Of a DNA stretch of 64,000 bases, positions 21,330-33,696 are shown one piece after another. The position numbers and the translations under genes are program-made. Numbering within the stretch: the stretch's first letter is position 1; every line of letters begins with the position of its first letter. The notes under the pieces were generated by a model. It was not told where the DNA came from and ran no database searches. It worked only from the letters and a program-made list of their open reading frames with translations. Source of the stretch: Tricholomella constricta (lineage: Eukaryota > Basidiomycota > Agaricomycetes > Agaricales > Lyophyllaceae); contig JAACJP010000035.1 of NCBI GenBank assembly GCA_013368375.1, positions 248,001 through 312,000 on the forward strand. The letters run 5' to 3'.

Positions 21330-24319
21330 ATGGTCAAATCTGATATAGATCGCTCATGGGATGTCTCGCATACTGGGCCTTTTATCGACAGCATGTTTCC
21401 CGTTCATCACAGCGACATCGACGACATATATGACAAGCTGGTGAGGGATCGCGTTTACGACGAAGTCAACGAGCGGTGGTGTTGCCTTCCCACGGATGAA
21501 AAGGCTGAGGTAAAGTATAACGCTGCCTTTGTGCGGGTCGCCGAGGCCATCCGTAAAGCGTACCCATCAACCAAATGTGATAGACTTCCTTACTGGTCAA
21601 CGTGGATAGATCGGCATAGGCTTGCGCCGACGCCTGCAGATAAAAACGCGTCTTTTGATCGCCCCGACGTCTTGAACATTCTGGGAATGGATGGCAATGC
21701 TGTCGAATGGGACAGCCTCATGGACAGCCTAGATGGTGAATCCGAGGTGAGTGTTTTCCGGGAGCATTGACATTAGATTTAATTCCTTCAAAAGCTACAG
21801 GCCGTAGCTGCATGGTGGCTGAGAGTGAATGCCGTCGTAGAAATTAAGCCTTTCGAAGACGAGGATATCTTGAAACGTATCTACCAGCTTGTGAGTTATC
21901 TGCGCGAGACTCTGCGGGAACAGCTGGACCGCCGTTTCGTCCCTGGGCTACTTTTATCTCGGAGGCAGCTTGCCGTATGGGTGGCTGATCGCTCTGGGGT
22001 GTTCGGGACTCACACAACATTTGATGTCCACAAGGTAACGTCGCGTTGCGGTATTTACAGTCAACGTATCATTGACTCCCATTCAGGAGCCGAAACGTTT
22101 CATCCAGGTAATTTTAGGGTGCTCGATCTTGCCCCCTGAGAGGCTCGGGTGGGACATTACTATGAGGCTATGCTCGAACCCGAGTGCCCCAGAGCCAAAA
22201 TACATTCATTCATTTCACAAGGACGTCGCCTTTGAAACTTATTCTAGCGATACCTATACGCGGCACTGGGTCGAGATGCCTCCCAACGAGGACCAAAATA
22301 AGCGCGAGCTATTCATGACGTCGCGGGTGCTGAGCCTTTCGAAAGCGGGATGTATGCAAGGTCGCGCTTCGGTTGTTCGGGCCGCCTGGAAAGTGGAAAG
22401 ATCTGAAGACGCCCGGACTACACAAGGTAAGTAATTGGCACGTTGTTTTTCGGTACTGGAGTTTAGATTCCCTTGTTAGATTTATGTATTGAAGCAATGC
22501 TGGCGACCCGCAGGAGCCTCTCGCGAAGCAGAGATGTATCCCGACAGGAAAGAAGCCCCAGAAAATCACATTGGGCGCGTTTATTCATCAGAAGACGTAC
22601 ACGTCGAAGGCGTCGAAATTAGCACCGAGTCCTTCGTTCGCTGTGATCTCGAACATCTCTCGCCGCCTGAAAGCCTAACGTTAAACTGCAACGGCAAGCG
22701 AGAGGCAGAAGCAGGGTCTTTTGAGCCATATCTCTTCATTACCACGGACAGTGATGAGCTAATTTTCGAGAGCGTCACCGCCAAAAGGCCGAATTGGCGA
22801 GTTCAGACTCGAACTCTTCTTGAAGATTACAGATGGCCGCTCCATCAGTTTCGTGACCTGTCCGAGCTCGTTTTGGTGGTCCTGAATGCGGTTCAAGGTT
22901 CGTACTGACTGCTGTCGCTGTTATTCAAAGCAGTGATGTCTTCGTTCTATCTAGCATTGAAGTTCTTGCATCTGCAAGCTAAGACAATACAACGTGATAT
23001 CAGCATTGGCAATATCCTCATCTGCTTGGATGATACAGGGCATTCTCGAGGCTGCCTCATTGATCTTGATCACGCCATGAAGACGACGGATGTCAAGCCA
23101 ACTATCCTCACTCGGGCAAGGGCAGCAACGAGTCTTGAGGATCTGAAAGTTGCCCGGCTAATATTGCAGATAAAAACCGACCAAGCGTGTACAGATGACA
23201 CTGCACTTGTCTTGGAGTTCCTCAAGGACTGGTACTTTTATTACGAGGCAATCCTGAAACTAAATCATCAGCTCGCGGAGAAGGATTTGGTTTGTAATAT
23301 TCAATCTTGACGTCTTCCACAGCTAAATGATCCCAACAATTTTTCAGATAACACCCGGAGATCTCGGCTTCTTAGAGGAGGTGAGGAAACCATCACACTT
23401 GAGCCTTGCCCCTGCTGATGATACCCAGGTTTCTGAAATTCCCGACTATAGCACGCAATCATTCTCGTTCAGTGTAAGTCGTCATTATTGACGTTTCTGA
23501 CTTGTATCTGATATCTGATTTCAATATCAGGCTACGCTACCCTTTGCTAGCCCGGAGGTACTGACTGAGACTCGCATCTTTTCTCACCAGAAACAAAGTA
23601 AGATTGAACTCCGCGGCGGTTCCATCCACGACATTATACACGATCTCGAGGCACTCTTCTGGTGTGTGACATATATCTGCGTCACCCACGAGGGGCCTGG
23701 GGGGAGACGTCGAACGGAGTTACAGCCTGACTACATGGAGGAACATCCAGACGCCAACAAGGATCTGCGCCGCATCAACTATTACTTTTTCTCCTCCAAG
23801 AATCAAACCGAATTTGCTCACAACAAATTCATGCTCTTCCAGTATAATGAGTATGAGAGCCACGTCATCACACAATTTCACCCCTACTTCGAGCCGTTGA
23901 AAGGTTTAATGAAACAATGGTGGCGCATTCTGTCGACGGCACATGAATTCCCTATCTTCGAAGCGGCGCATGACTGGCTCATAACGGCTCTCAAGGATGC
24001 TTCCGAAGCGTTGAAGGGCCAAGCGCCGATCATTACACCTGAGGAGAACAGGGAAGTGGACAATTTTCGCAAGAAGGACCTCAGGGCTTCGTAACAAGTG
24101 TTCAGGGCGACGACGACGACCGCCGCCCGATATGGGACACTGGCTTGCCTCCCAGCAAGGCCGCGTCATTTAAAGGAAACTATAAAGAGGAACCGGAACT
24201 CTCGACTCCAACACGAACTCTGAAGAAATCCAGGACCTCCCATGGTTCTGGACTTCGCACGACGGGACAAGTGGTCGCCCATGTCGACAATTACGGCCCC
24301 TTCCAAAACTCGAAATGAT
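21330..24319 (+). pseudogene. FunK1-type protein kinase, copy D (frameshifted)
   Basis: Exons correspond to 21330-21746, 21795-22034, 22087-22426, 22480-22897, 22955-23289, 23348-23380, 23429-23473 and 23531-24319. Exon 3 is 340 nt and not 342: one codon is lost (RHWVEM where sisters have RHWVIEM) and one A is added at about 22400, so it ends out of phase. Exon 8 lacks about 10 bp near 24085, giving a stop soon after. The catalytic loop QRDIS, the IDLD motif and VLKQ are intact. Copy D is closest to minus-strand copy F in its exon 8 and C-terminal wording, which makes the two an inverted pair. Confidence 0.8.
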
Positions 24320-24666
24320 ATAAATCAGCAGCTAGTTTACCCGTCGCGCTGAGGGATCTATTTCTTCATTGTGAGTTCCTTTTATTTGAGCTTATAGCGG
24401 TTGTCTTATTTCTTACTTTCCATTAAATTATGCTCAGGCCCGCCGTTGTACATATACAAATCACCGATCCTAATGATTTCTTCATACGTCAGCCAAGCCT
24501 GCCTTTTCTCGCATCATGTCATTTTTCTGCGAATTAGGAAGTAAATAATGGGAACTCGCACTAATGTCATTGTTAACCACTTCATGCGCTCCAGTGCTTA
24601 CCACGCCATCGACGAGTTGTTCATGTAAAATCATCGATTAGTTCAAAATTCGAGCTGGTCTTCGAC

Positions 24667-24963
24667 TTGTACCACATGCATCATAGTTCAAGCACGACGA
24701 CGACACGTTTACCAGATGCGGGTCTCGAGGAGCAAGTCACTGCTGCCCTCGACGCCGATGCAAACCTTGAAGAAGCTCTCGAATGCGTTGCGCTGCAAAA
24801 AAATGCCGCACAAAAGGTGGAGACGACTTCGTGTATTTCCTGCTTACAGGAAAATCGTCGTGACACTATACTTGTAGTGGATCCAATTTACCGGGTGTGC
24901 GCAGATCCCAACGCTCTCAGGGCCACACTTGTGAGCGCGGCATACCAGGACCAGGAATCGTGA
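24667..24963 (+). CDS. Small ORF in the FunK1 downstream module, unknown
   Basis: The open frame of 98 codons includes DADANLEEALECVALQKN and a CxxC pair. Related wording occurs after FunK1 copy B (about 15390), and a DNA match to its start is seen near 4500. Conservation could reflect duplication alone. I do not recognise the protein; it may be a single exon or a decayed gene. Confidence 0.3.
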   Translation: MYHMHHSSSTTTTRLPDAGLEEQVTAALDADANLEEALECVALQKNAAQKVETTSCISCLQENRRDTILVVDPIYRVCADPNALRATLVSAAYQDQES

Positions 24964-25234
24964 TTTTATCAGAGTGGGATCGTCGAAGCCAGATTCAAGT
25001 CCAGAGATTTAAGATTCGCGTCAGTGTGTATAGGTTTTCTCGGAATTTACATGCCCGATCGTTCATGAGAAAGAACTAGGCCGATGGGAGGGCATTTGAA
25101 GTGACATGTGCTTGGAGGAGAAAGGCAGGAGACGAGTCCGAGTCGGCAGTTCGGACCAAAACCTTGTGAAACAAACAAATCCAAATGGATTGGCCGAAAA
25201 AAAACCTGTCGTTTCTCTCTTATTTGTGGTTGGG

Positions 25235-27021
25235 ATGTTCGCCGTTCTGACACGAACTGTTCCTCGGCGTGTACTCGTGCAGTCCGTACGATGCCTAGCC
25301 CAGAAGCCCCCTGCGCCACCGCCTTCGTCACTGAAGGACGGTCCTGCTTCGCCACCTCCACCACCTGAACCCAAACCCACTGCGTCAGGTACCCAAGAAC
25401 CTCCGGTGGACCCACTAGCAGCGCCACTGCAATCTGGCAGTGTTCCGAGCCTCGATTTTGCGCCACCGGACCCGGCGGAACAGCAGCAGCGGACGGGCGC
25501 TCGGTCGTCGAAGGGCACGCTGTCAAGTGCAGAGCAAAAACGGAGGAATATGGGGCGGTTAGCGATGGCTCTCCTCACGGTCGCGTTTGGAGTGAACACG
25601 ATACATATGGGTCGCCAGTGGGAGGAGGCAGAGCTCAAGGCGAAGAAAATGGTGCGCGTGTTTCATCGTTTGGAAATAGCCATTTTGCTGAGTTGGTCCA
25701 GACGATCGAGGACCTGCCGTCGACGTGGTGGGGAAGAACCAAGGAGCGATTTACGGACTTTTTCGATGTGCGTGCCACGTACATTGCCCACTGGCGTCTG
25801 CTAAGTTATCCTGCAGTACTTTAACAAACCCGCGTGGCCTGAGCTGCTTCCCCCGCCGTATCCTGCACCGCACCAGAAGCCATACACTCTCCTATTATCC
25901 ATCGATGATCTGCTTGTGACTTCCACCTGGGATGTTCGTCCTTCGTTTCCATTCTTGTGGACGTCTGAATAAACCTTATGATAGCGCCAACATGGCTGGC
26001 GGACGGCGAAACGGCCCGGTGTGGACTATTTCCTGGCTTATATTTCGCAATTCTATGAAGTCGTTGTTTTCACCACCCAAAATTTCTATGTACGTTGTTT
26101 GCCGTTGCTTTACTGTTCAAGAAACTCAATCTACGACGCTCTCGCAGACCGCCGCGCCTATTGTCGAGAAACTCGATCGCTACAACTTCTACGTCACTCA
26201 TCGCCTTTTCCGCGAAGCGACGCGCTCTATTAATGGTAAAATCGTAAAGGTCAGTGTGTAAATCCCTCTGCTTCGTATTCCAATTCATCCGCATCACTAA
26301 CGCCTGCCCTTCTCAGGACCTCTCCTACTTGAATCGCGACCTCTCCAAGGTCGTCATGCTCGACACGAATGCAGAACACGTCTCAACACACCCAGAGAAC
26401 GCGATCATCGTCCCCAAATGGAACGGTGACCCCAAGGACAACGGGCTCATCGCCATGATCCCCTTCCTCGAATGTACGTCTCCCCCCCATCTCTCCCCTC
26501 GCTCCCCCCTTTAACATCAACTATGACCATGCCCCCTCCCAGCGATCGCCATCTACCACCCGCCGGACGTGCGCCCCATCCTCGAGGCGTACCGGGACAA
26601 GAACGTGCCCGTCGAGTATGCGAAGAAGGAGGCTGAGGCAAAAGCCAAGCACATCGCGGAGTGGAAGGAGAAGAAGGGCAAGGGCGTTTCCTCCGGCTCC
26701 TTCTCCTCCCTCTTCGGCCTCTCCGCCCAGCCCTCCTCCACGACGACAGCGCGATCGGCCATCCCCCCGACGTACCTCGAGCAGAAGCGCCACGAGGCGC
26801 AGATGCAGTACCTGGAGGAGCAGAAGTATATTGCGGAGCATAGGGAGGAGCTGGAGCGCTTGCTGGCGCAGGAGCAGCAGGCTATGGCGGGCGAGGTGCC
26901 GGGGACGCTGTGGGAGGCGTTTGATCACCTTAAGGGGGCGCCGAAGAAGCCGGAGGGGGAGGATGGTAAGGAGGGTGGTAAGGAGGGTGCCGCGGGCAAG
27001 GAGGTCGCGCGGACGTCGTAG
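25235..27021 (+). CDS. TIM50: Mitochondrial import inner membrane translocase subunit TIM50
   Basis: TIM50 is the presequence receptor of the TIM23 complex, anchored in the inner membrane with its main domain in the intermembrane space. Exons are 25235-25651, 25702-25767, 25817-25933, 25985-26089, 26148-26249, 26317-26473 and 26543-27021, giving 480 codons. The start gives an arginine-rich presequence ([19 protein letters not shown]), then a proline-rich stretch and one membrane helix ([16 protein letters not shown]). The FCP1/NIF-like domain follows: [48 protein letters not shown] and [13 protein letters not shown] charged C-terminal region rich in Glu and Lys ends the protein. The phosphatase DxDxT motif is degenerate (SIDDL), as usual in TIM50. 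An in-frame ATG at 25106 is less likely, as it would bury the presequence. Confidence 0.93.
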
Positions 27022-27257
27022 GCCCGCGCCTCGAGGTGGATGCCATGACTGACTGATGCACGCACGCACGCACTTACATATATACATTGCTATTCAATAA
27101 TTTATCCCGAAGCATATCATCGCACCTCACTCAACTTAGAAAAGGTTTATTTCTGATTTATTTCTGTGGCGCATTGCGAGTCAATGTAATGGAGCCTTAT
27201 GGTCGCGGAGAAGAGCGATTATAACTTTAAGTCAGATGTATTCCGATGAAACAATTA

Positions 27258-27425
27258 TAGGGACAGAGAGGGAGAGACAGATAGATGTAGTTGAGTAGAG
27301 AGACAGAGACAGAGATAGATGTAGGAAAACATAGAGACAGAGAGACAGAGAGACAGAGAGACAGAGAGACAGAGAGACGGAGAGACGGAGAAAGATAGAC
27401 GGAGATAATAGAAACAGAGAGAAAA
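27258..27425. repeat. (AGAGAC)n-type purine simple repeat
   Basis: AGAGACAG units run through this interval, densest at about 27330-27385. It lies between the converging 3' ends of TIM50 and the next gene. Low-complexity open frames on the opposite strand are artefacts of the repeat. Confidence 0.85.
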
Positions 27426-27480
27426 GAGACGAAACAACACGATAAACACGATTCAATCAATCAGTAGCAAGGAATATCAT

Positions 27481-30400
27481 CTATAATCGCCGAGCTGCAC
27501 TGGAACGCGTGGCGGACGGGCGGAGGGTGGACGCGGACGCGCGAGGGGCTCTCGGGCGCAGAGCGACGCCAGCAGCCGGAACGGTGGTGGAGGTAGTAGC
27601 GGCAGTGGACACACGCCTGGGCGGCGGCGCGGTCTTCGTAGTGCTCCGAGAGACGGACGTAGCTGGGAGGGAATGCCTGGGGAGGGCTCTTCGTTTGGTT
27701 GAGGGTAAGGTTGGGGGTAGAGAAGGAGGAGGAGGAGGAGTGGGTGTAGGGGCAGAAGCAGAGGCGGTGGGTGGGGCGGCGGATATGCGACGAGGGCGCT
27801 GTCTGGGCGGGGCAGCGACTCGCCGGGCAGGGGCGGGCTGATGGGCGAGGTTGGTGGATATGGGTGCCAAGGGGGTGCGTGCGTTTGGCTTGGGAGGAGG
27901 GACGGGGGCGGAAGTCCTTGTCCTCGTCCTTGGACGAAGCACTCGAGGAGCTGCGGTGGCGGCCGAAGCCGATGTGGGTTTCGAAGAGCCTGTCGTTAGC
28001 CTTGATGATGCGGCAGATGGGCGTGCGCGGGAAGCACGCGGCAAAGGGGCTGGCGATACGATCGCGGAAAGTGGAGAAGGTGGAGGCAACGGCGACGGTG
28101 ACGGCGACGGCGGGGTTGTGGGCGGTCGGGTGAGTTCAGGTGCCGGTATCGGCTCTGACAATCGCGGCCGGTCCGGGAAGGAGGGTGGTGGTGGGAGTGG
28201 CTTGAGTAGCTTCTGTAAGACCCGCTGGGTTTGGTCTACGGCTTTCCTGATACCTTCGGGGAGAACAAAACCAGTATCTGCTTGTGACGCGACAAGCTCT
28301 GATACAGCATCTACCTGAGAATGAAGATTTGTTAACGGCGCTCAGTGAAGACGGGGTAAGAAGAGAGCACACACCTTTATCCCGAAGTACCTAATCGTTG
28401 GCTCGACAGAGACACATTCTTCATTCGGAGAACTATCAAACGATTCATCGAGATTGACCATTGATAAGTTCTCCTCCTCATCTCTGTCGCCTATCTGGGA
28501 CAGGGCATCAATGTCCTCCGGGGGCAGAGGAGTCGTCGCCACTCGCGTTTTCCAGAACTCTAGCATTTCCGGAGTGAGCTCCGATTCGGCTGAGGAGGTG
28601 TCATCAGGATGGGTAGGAATGTCTCCTGCCGGCCACGCCAGGATCGATTCACATCTTGCCTGGCGGCTGGCCTTGATGAGTCCCTCGAGGGAGGTATTCG
28701 CGAGCGAGTCTAGCGATTCTGATGCAGCGAATAAGTTTGACGACAAGGAGAAGGAGAGGGAGATGGTGTGTGCAAACTCCATGAACGGCGGACAACTGAG
28801 AGGGGTTGGAGGAGGCGTGGGCGCAGGGGCTCGACGCAGCGAAGGGCCGATCAGGTTGATGGTAGGGACTTGAGGGGGTGTGGCAGGAGGTGATTCGTCG
28901 CCGGCCATGTCACACGCAACTGCTTTTATCTGGTGCGCGAATCCGTCCAGTTCGAAGCCGAGCTCAGCGTAAGAGGCGGACAGATTATCAACGCGGTCCG
29001 CTATTTGTAGATTATGGACATCGAGGGTCCAGTCTTCACATCGCTGCCGTTGCTCGGGCTCGTTGTTTGTGATGTCAAAGTCAAGAGCGTCGGGCAAATG
29101 TTTGGCCATCTCCACGTCCAGAACCCAGAATCCACATCGCTGCTGATGGGCCTCGGTGAAGAGAGGTAAAGAATCATCATCATTCATATCGGCCATCGAC
29201 GAGCGGTCCAGATTTAGGTGCGAAGCGTCGAGGATGAACGCTCGGTCGCCCACAGCTTCTCCTGCCGCACATTCGTCGATCACCACGGCCGGAACAGTCT
29301 TAGCCTCGCGCTTGACCGCAGAGAAGATATCCTTATTGTCGACTGGCCCGTCTGCAAGCCGCACCAACAGATCCGTTGGGTTTGAGATATTATCCGCGGC
29401 GTCGACAAGTAGGTCTGTGAGTGAAACAGTATCATCGTCGACTGGCCTGTCTTCAAGGCGCCCCAGTGGGTCTCCTGAATGCGAGAGATCCTCCAGTGAA
29501 ACTGCATCATCGTCGACTGGCCTGTCTACAAGGCGCCCCAGTAGATCTCCTGGATGTGAGATATTCTCCACTGCGCCGGCATCATCGTCGACTGGCCTCT
29601 CTGTAAGGCGCGCTGGTAGGTCTCCCGGATGTAAGAGATTCTCCACGAGCAGGTCCGTGAGTGAAACGATATCATCCACGTCAACGCTTCCTCCTTCCGC
29701 AATGACGCTAAGCTGCTGCAGTGCTGACACGAAGCTATCATCGCCATCACCATCGTCGTCGTCGTCTATCTCCGAAATGAGATTTCCCTCAAACCTAATG
29801 ATCAAATTCCCCAATTGCGAGACCACCCTAGAGGTACCGTCGTTCGCACTGATATTCGAGGCATCCGAGGGGCTGCCCTCGCTGCAAGCAGTGAGGCCCG
29901 AGATGTTCGACGAGGAAAAGGCCGTGGAAGCCGTACTTTCCTGAGACGGGGGCGCTGAGAGCGGCGAACGGGGTAGAAGACGACGACGACGATCGCGAGA
30001 CGGCGTTGATGAGGAGGACTCGTTGCCTATCGGAAATAGCCAGAATTTCTTTTTGCTTAGGAGGCTTGAAGGCGATTGGCAGAGTGTCTTGTCCCGCTCG
30101 GCCACGGAAGTGTCCGAGTTCGCAGGCTCCTGGAGGTGGAGGGTATTGACAACGCCGTAGACATCGCCTTGAAGGAGAGTTGCTGCCGCTGCGGCGATGA
30201 AGGCAAGTAGACCGGCGATATTGTTGAACCACTCCGGAATGATGGCTGTCCGGAACAAGGCTCCGATGGAGGAGACACATTTCCATATCACAAGTCCGTA
30301 AAAGATCCTCCGGACGATTTCGAGCCACAACGGAGGTATATGCATGACCCCGAGCGATGGGCCTTGATGGGAAAAAACCTCAGTCAAGGGAACCAAATGT

Positions 30401-30947
30401 CTATGATAAAACACTGACCATTACGATGTTCAGACTGCGCCTGGTGAACCGAGGCAGATCTGGAAGGAATAGGCGAAGGGGAGGGGGCAGGGCGTTGAAC
30501 CTTTCGCGTCGGAGTTATTCTAAGCGTTAGTCGCCGTTTGGCAGGCTTCACTCGAAGGAACCATTTGGTGCCGTTAAGGCGGGGAGTATTTACTGGAGGC
30601 CGGAAACCTAAAAGGGCCGCGGAGGTTGACATGATAGCTATTGCGATGCTGATTATCGTCAGCCATCGTAAACATGGGGTGCCTTCGGTGTCGGCGCGGA
30701 TAGCAGGGGTCGAGAGGGGTGTCAGACGGGAGGAGGGCGTAGGCTTGGTGGTCGCCAGGATTTCAACTAGTTCAGCCTCACAGGCCCATCCAAGGAAGAC
30801 GAGCGTGAAGCTTGTCAACGTGAAAAACAGCATCAACCTTACGAGCGGGGAGGGATGCCGATGTGTAAAACGCAAAGGGAGGGTGGAGAGAGACTGGAAC
30901 AGGCATAAAAGCATTGAAAGAATAGACATGATGCCCACAAAAACCAT
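27481..30947 (-). CDS. Unrecognised multi-pass membrane protein with long disordered tail
   Basis: Three exons (30947-30419, 30362-28375, 28314-27481) join to 1116 codons plus stop with GT/AG introns in phase. Hydrophobic segments lie near the N-terminus (GIMSILSMLLCLF, LMLFFTLTSFTLVFLGW, LTIISIAIAIMSTSAALLGF) and after the first intron (NIAGLLAFIAAAAATLL). The rest is acidic, Ser-rich and probably disordered, with an imperfect 25-residue tandem repeat (RPVDDDAxxxxDLSHPGDLLGRL type). The last 270 residues are Pro/Arg/Ser/Thr-rich and strongly basic. I do not recognise a family. The architecture would suit a membrane-anchored scaffold, but that is a guess. It converges on TIM50. Confidence 0.7.
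29341..29664 (-). repeat. 75-bp (25-aa) coding tandem repeat
   Basis: GACTGGCC recurs at 29440, 29515 and 29590 at an exact 75-bp period, with a more diverged unit from 29341 offset by an extra 24 bp. The unit length is a multiple of three, so copy-number change keeps the frame of the membrane-protein gene. Confidence 0.8.
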
Positions 30948-33503
30948 AGGAGGATGAGATATTCAAGAAAATGCGAAATCCAGTTGCGTTGGACTGTGCA
31001 CTGCAAATTTCGACGTTGACCGACCCGTGACCAATTAAGGAAAGACCATCAGGCGGCGTAGAAATCGGCGTACCCGAGGTTTTCGTATTATTGTCGAGCT
31101 AACACGCTGCTGAATACGCCAAATGGGACCTTGAAATTTCGCAATTCGGAAAATACAAAGCCATGAAGCGATCCTGGCGAGAGCGGGTGTAACCTTTCAC
31201 AGCATTGGGGACTGAAGGGGGATGTAAGTAACAGAGTACGCCTGGACAGAGCTACTTTCAGTCATCCCCTGGACCAGATTTGGCTATGGCTCTGGTAAGA
31301 GTACTGTCATCGCCAGTTCACAAGTACGCAGCCTCGACAATAAACGCAGTGTAGCAGCGGCGGGCGGGCAAGCATATGTACAGAAGAGAACTTGAAGCCA
31401 CAGGATGACCATGACATTGATTTGTTGCGCTTGTACCAACAAGGGCGCCTGCCCACACTGCAGAACGGCCCATCTGGGGACTTGAAAGCTAGGCAAATCA
31501 CAAAGCATCAGGACCTCCGAAGAATATCAATGTTACTCTGGGGAATGTCCAGTGGCAGCAGGGATGCACCGGGTGACAGAAGTAGAGAGGGGACGACGAG
31601 CCATGGAATCAACGGATTCTGAGAGAATTGGAAGTGGTCAGTGAGCGGAGTTTGCACGACCTCGGCGATATTTCCTCACGATCATGGTCGAAACTGTACC
31701 AAACCGTCGAAACCTCAATATCCAATACTCTCTCCACACCCTTAGATATCAGATCTTCATAGAAGACCCTATCTCAGTCTTTGGAAAGTTTGGTGTTTCA
31801 TTCCTTGAAAGTGTCATGCTATTTGATGATGGCTATCGACCGATTGACTCAGGCGTCCTCCCGCCTTACCCTCCTCAGAAGTCAGAGATCTCTGTCTCTC
31901 ATCTACTCTGAACTTTCCGCATCCAAGCATCTATCAGGCATGCCCTTGGAATCCACTCGACCGTTTCGCACCTTTGGCCTTTCGTAGGACCATGTTATGT
32001 GTGCACCTCGCGCATAAGTAGGTTCCTTGAAGCACCCTGTTCTTAAGATTTTGCCTCATCGAACTCGGGCACTACTCAGACATGTGTAGCTTTGCGCTCA
32101 CTCAGGATCTATATTCACGGCGAATCAGACTGTACCCACCACGTATGTATCAACATCGTTCATCATTCCCTGAGATATGCTGCCAGCCCATCCCCTCATG
32201 TCGACCCCCAGCACACTGAGATAGTACCTATCGGACGAGACCAAGACCAAGAAGGACCAACCATTGACAAATCACGCACCCGCTCCTTCAGAATCACATG
32301 CGGCGTGCGGCGTGTGGCGCGTGTTGATTCAGAAGAGAGTAATCCCGGCGGCGTACATAGAGAAACAAGTGGACACTTACGTAGAGTTTGAAGCGCACAC
32401 TGACAGGAATCTAGGGTACAGCTCGCGTCGGACGTCCATCAGTAGGATGTATCATGGATGATTCCGATAATAGAGGAAAGTCCTCGAGGCGCGCCACGAT
32501 GTCCGAGTCAACGTTCTGTTCGAGGTCGTGTAGATTTATTGTTGACTGACGTAGCATTAATCGACGTATGGCTGGAGAGACTTCAGACTTCGAGTGCGAA
32601 GCGCGACGTGGCCATAGCCCAGATTCTGTACGCACACGCCAGACTCCAGCCGTAAATCGAGGAGTAAACAGTCGGGAGATCGGGCCCGAAACAAGGATTT
32701 GGACACCCCTCAACGCGCACGCATGTCTTGCCATTGAGTTGACATCGCGGAGGACCCTGCAGGGTAAGAACGACAACGATGTCGATGACGAAACTCGCAA
32801 CGGCGCAGGCCTAAGGGTGCAGGACCAAAAGGCGTGTTGGCGCTGCCCTTTTTGGGTGAGGTCCGGATGATATCTGGATATCGATATGATTCGGACTTGG
32901 ACTTGGCTGGGCTGCGTATGAGCATGCATGGTTTACCCCTAACTTTGGATATGCAGGCGTCTGAATCAGCTGCTTCCCCGCCGCTGACCTCGTTTTTCAG
33001 GAAGGCGTCATGGATTCGACTAGTCGGGTGAGGGTCATTATGATCAGTCCTGACCATGCCGCATCTTGGTCTGTTTTCGCATCATGGAATGGAACGGCAT
33101 GGAATCATCTCCCGGCAGGAATCGGTTTACCTAACAACGTTGTTGTTCTGGGGGGGGGAAGTGTGCTGCCTGCCGTAAACAATTACAATTAGATCCCCAA
33201 CGCTTTTGTGCGAGCTAAGCTGCGCGGGCGTGAACAGCCTCGACTGCGCATACATACAGTTCTTGGCTGTGTTATCGCTGATTTCTATTCTATGAGGGGG
33301 CGCGAGATAAGAAGCAGGGTGCGTAGATTTGACGACAGCACCACGTTGGAAAGAAATCCAATAGTTCCTTCTGTTGGAACCCCATCAAGGATAATCAAAG
33401 AGCTGATCGTACCATTAGTACCGGTCCGGACTTTGAAAAAAAAAGTTGATAAAAGGCGTGATGGATTCCAGAGTCTCTTCAACCCTTGAGCCGTTCTCTG
33501 CGC
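30948..33503. other. 2.5-kb region without a supported gene
   Basis: I looked for splice-linked frames on both strands and found none with convincing protein quality or a family match. Short open frames are present but scattered. It contains the promoter side of INO1 at its right end. Confidence 0.4.
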
Positions 33504-33510
33504 TATATAA
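33504..33510 (+). promoter_or_regulatory. TATA box of INO1
   Basis: TATATAA lies about 190 bp upstream of the INO1 start codon and is followed by a C/T-rich leader. I did not find a clear inositol-responsive CATGTGAAAT element close by. Confidence 0.5.
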
Positions 33511-33696
33511 ACCCTCCTGCACTTCAGCAAATCCCCAAATCCCCCTTTCCAGGAGTTACTTGCAACCTTTGCATGTACTCGAACCAGCTCTGCAGCTCCC
33601 ACAACTCCCATAGAGGTTCCAAGCATTCGACAGCCGGTGACCTGATAAGCTACTGATTTCCATACACCCCAACCAACCTATAACTACCTACTCGCA

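Noticed and set aside
27227..27460. Three overlapping Leu/Ser-rich minus-strand open frames
   Set aside because: They are translations of the AGAGAC simple repeat and have no start context or homologue wording.
27509..28318. Long plus-strand Gly/Ala/Arg-rich frames
   Set aside because: They are mirror frames of the GC-rich third exon of the minus-strand membrane-protein gene, whose splice phases are exact.
31284..32929. Candidate genes in the gap before INO1
   Set aside because: Open frames are short, not linkable by good splice sites, and show no protein-like composition.
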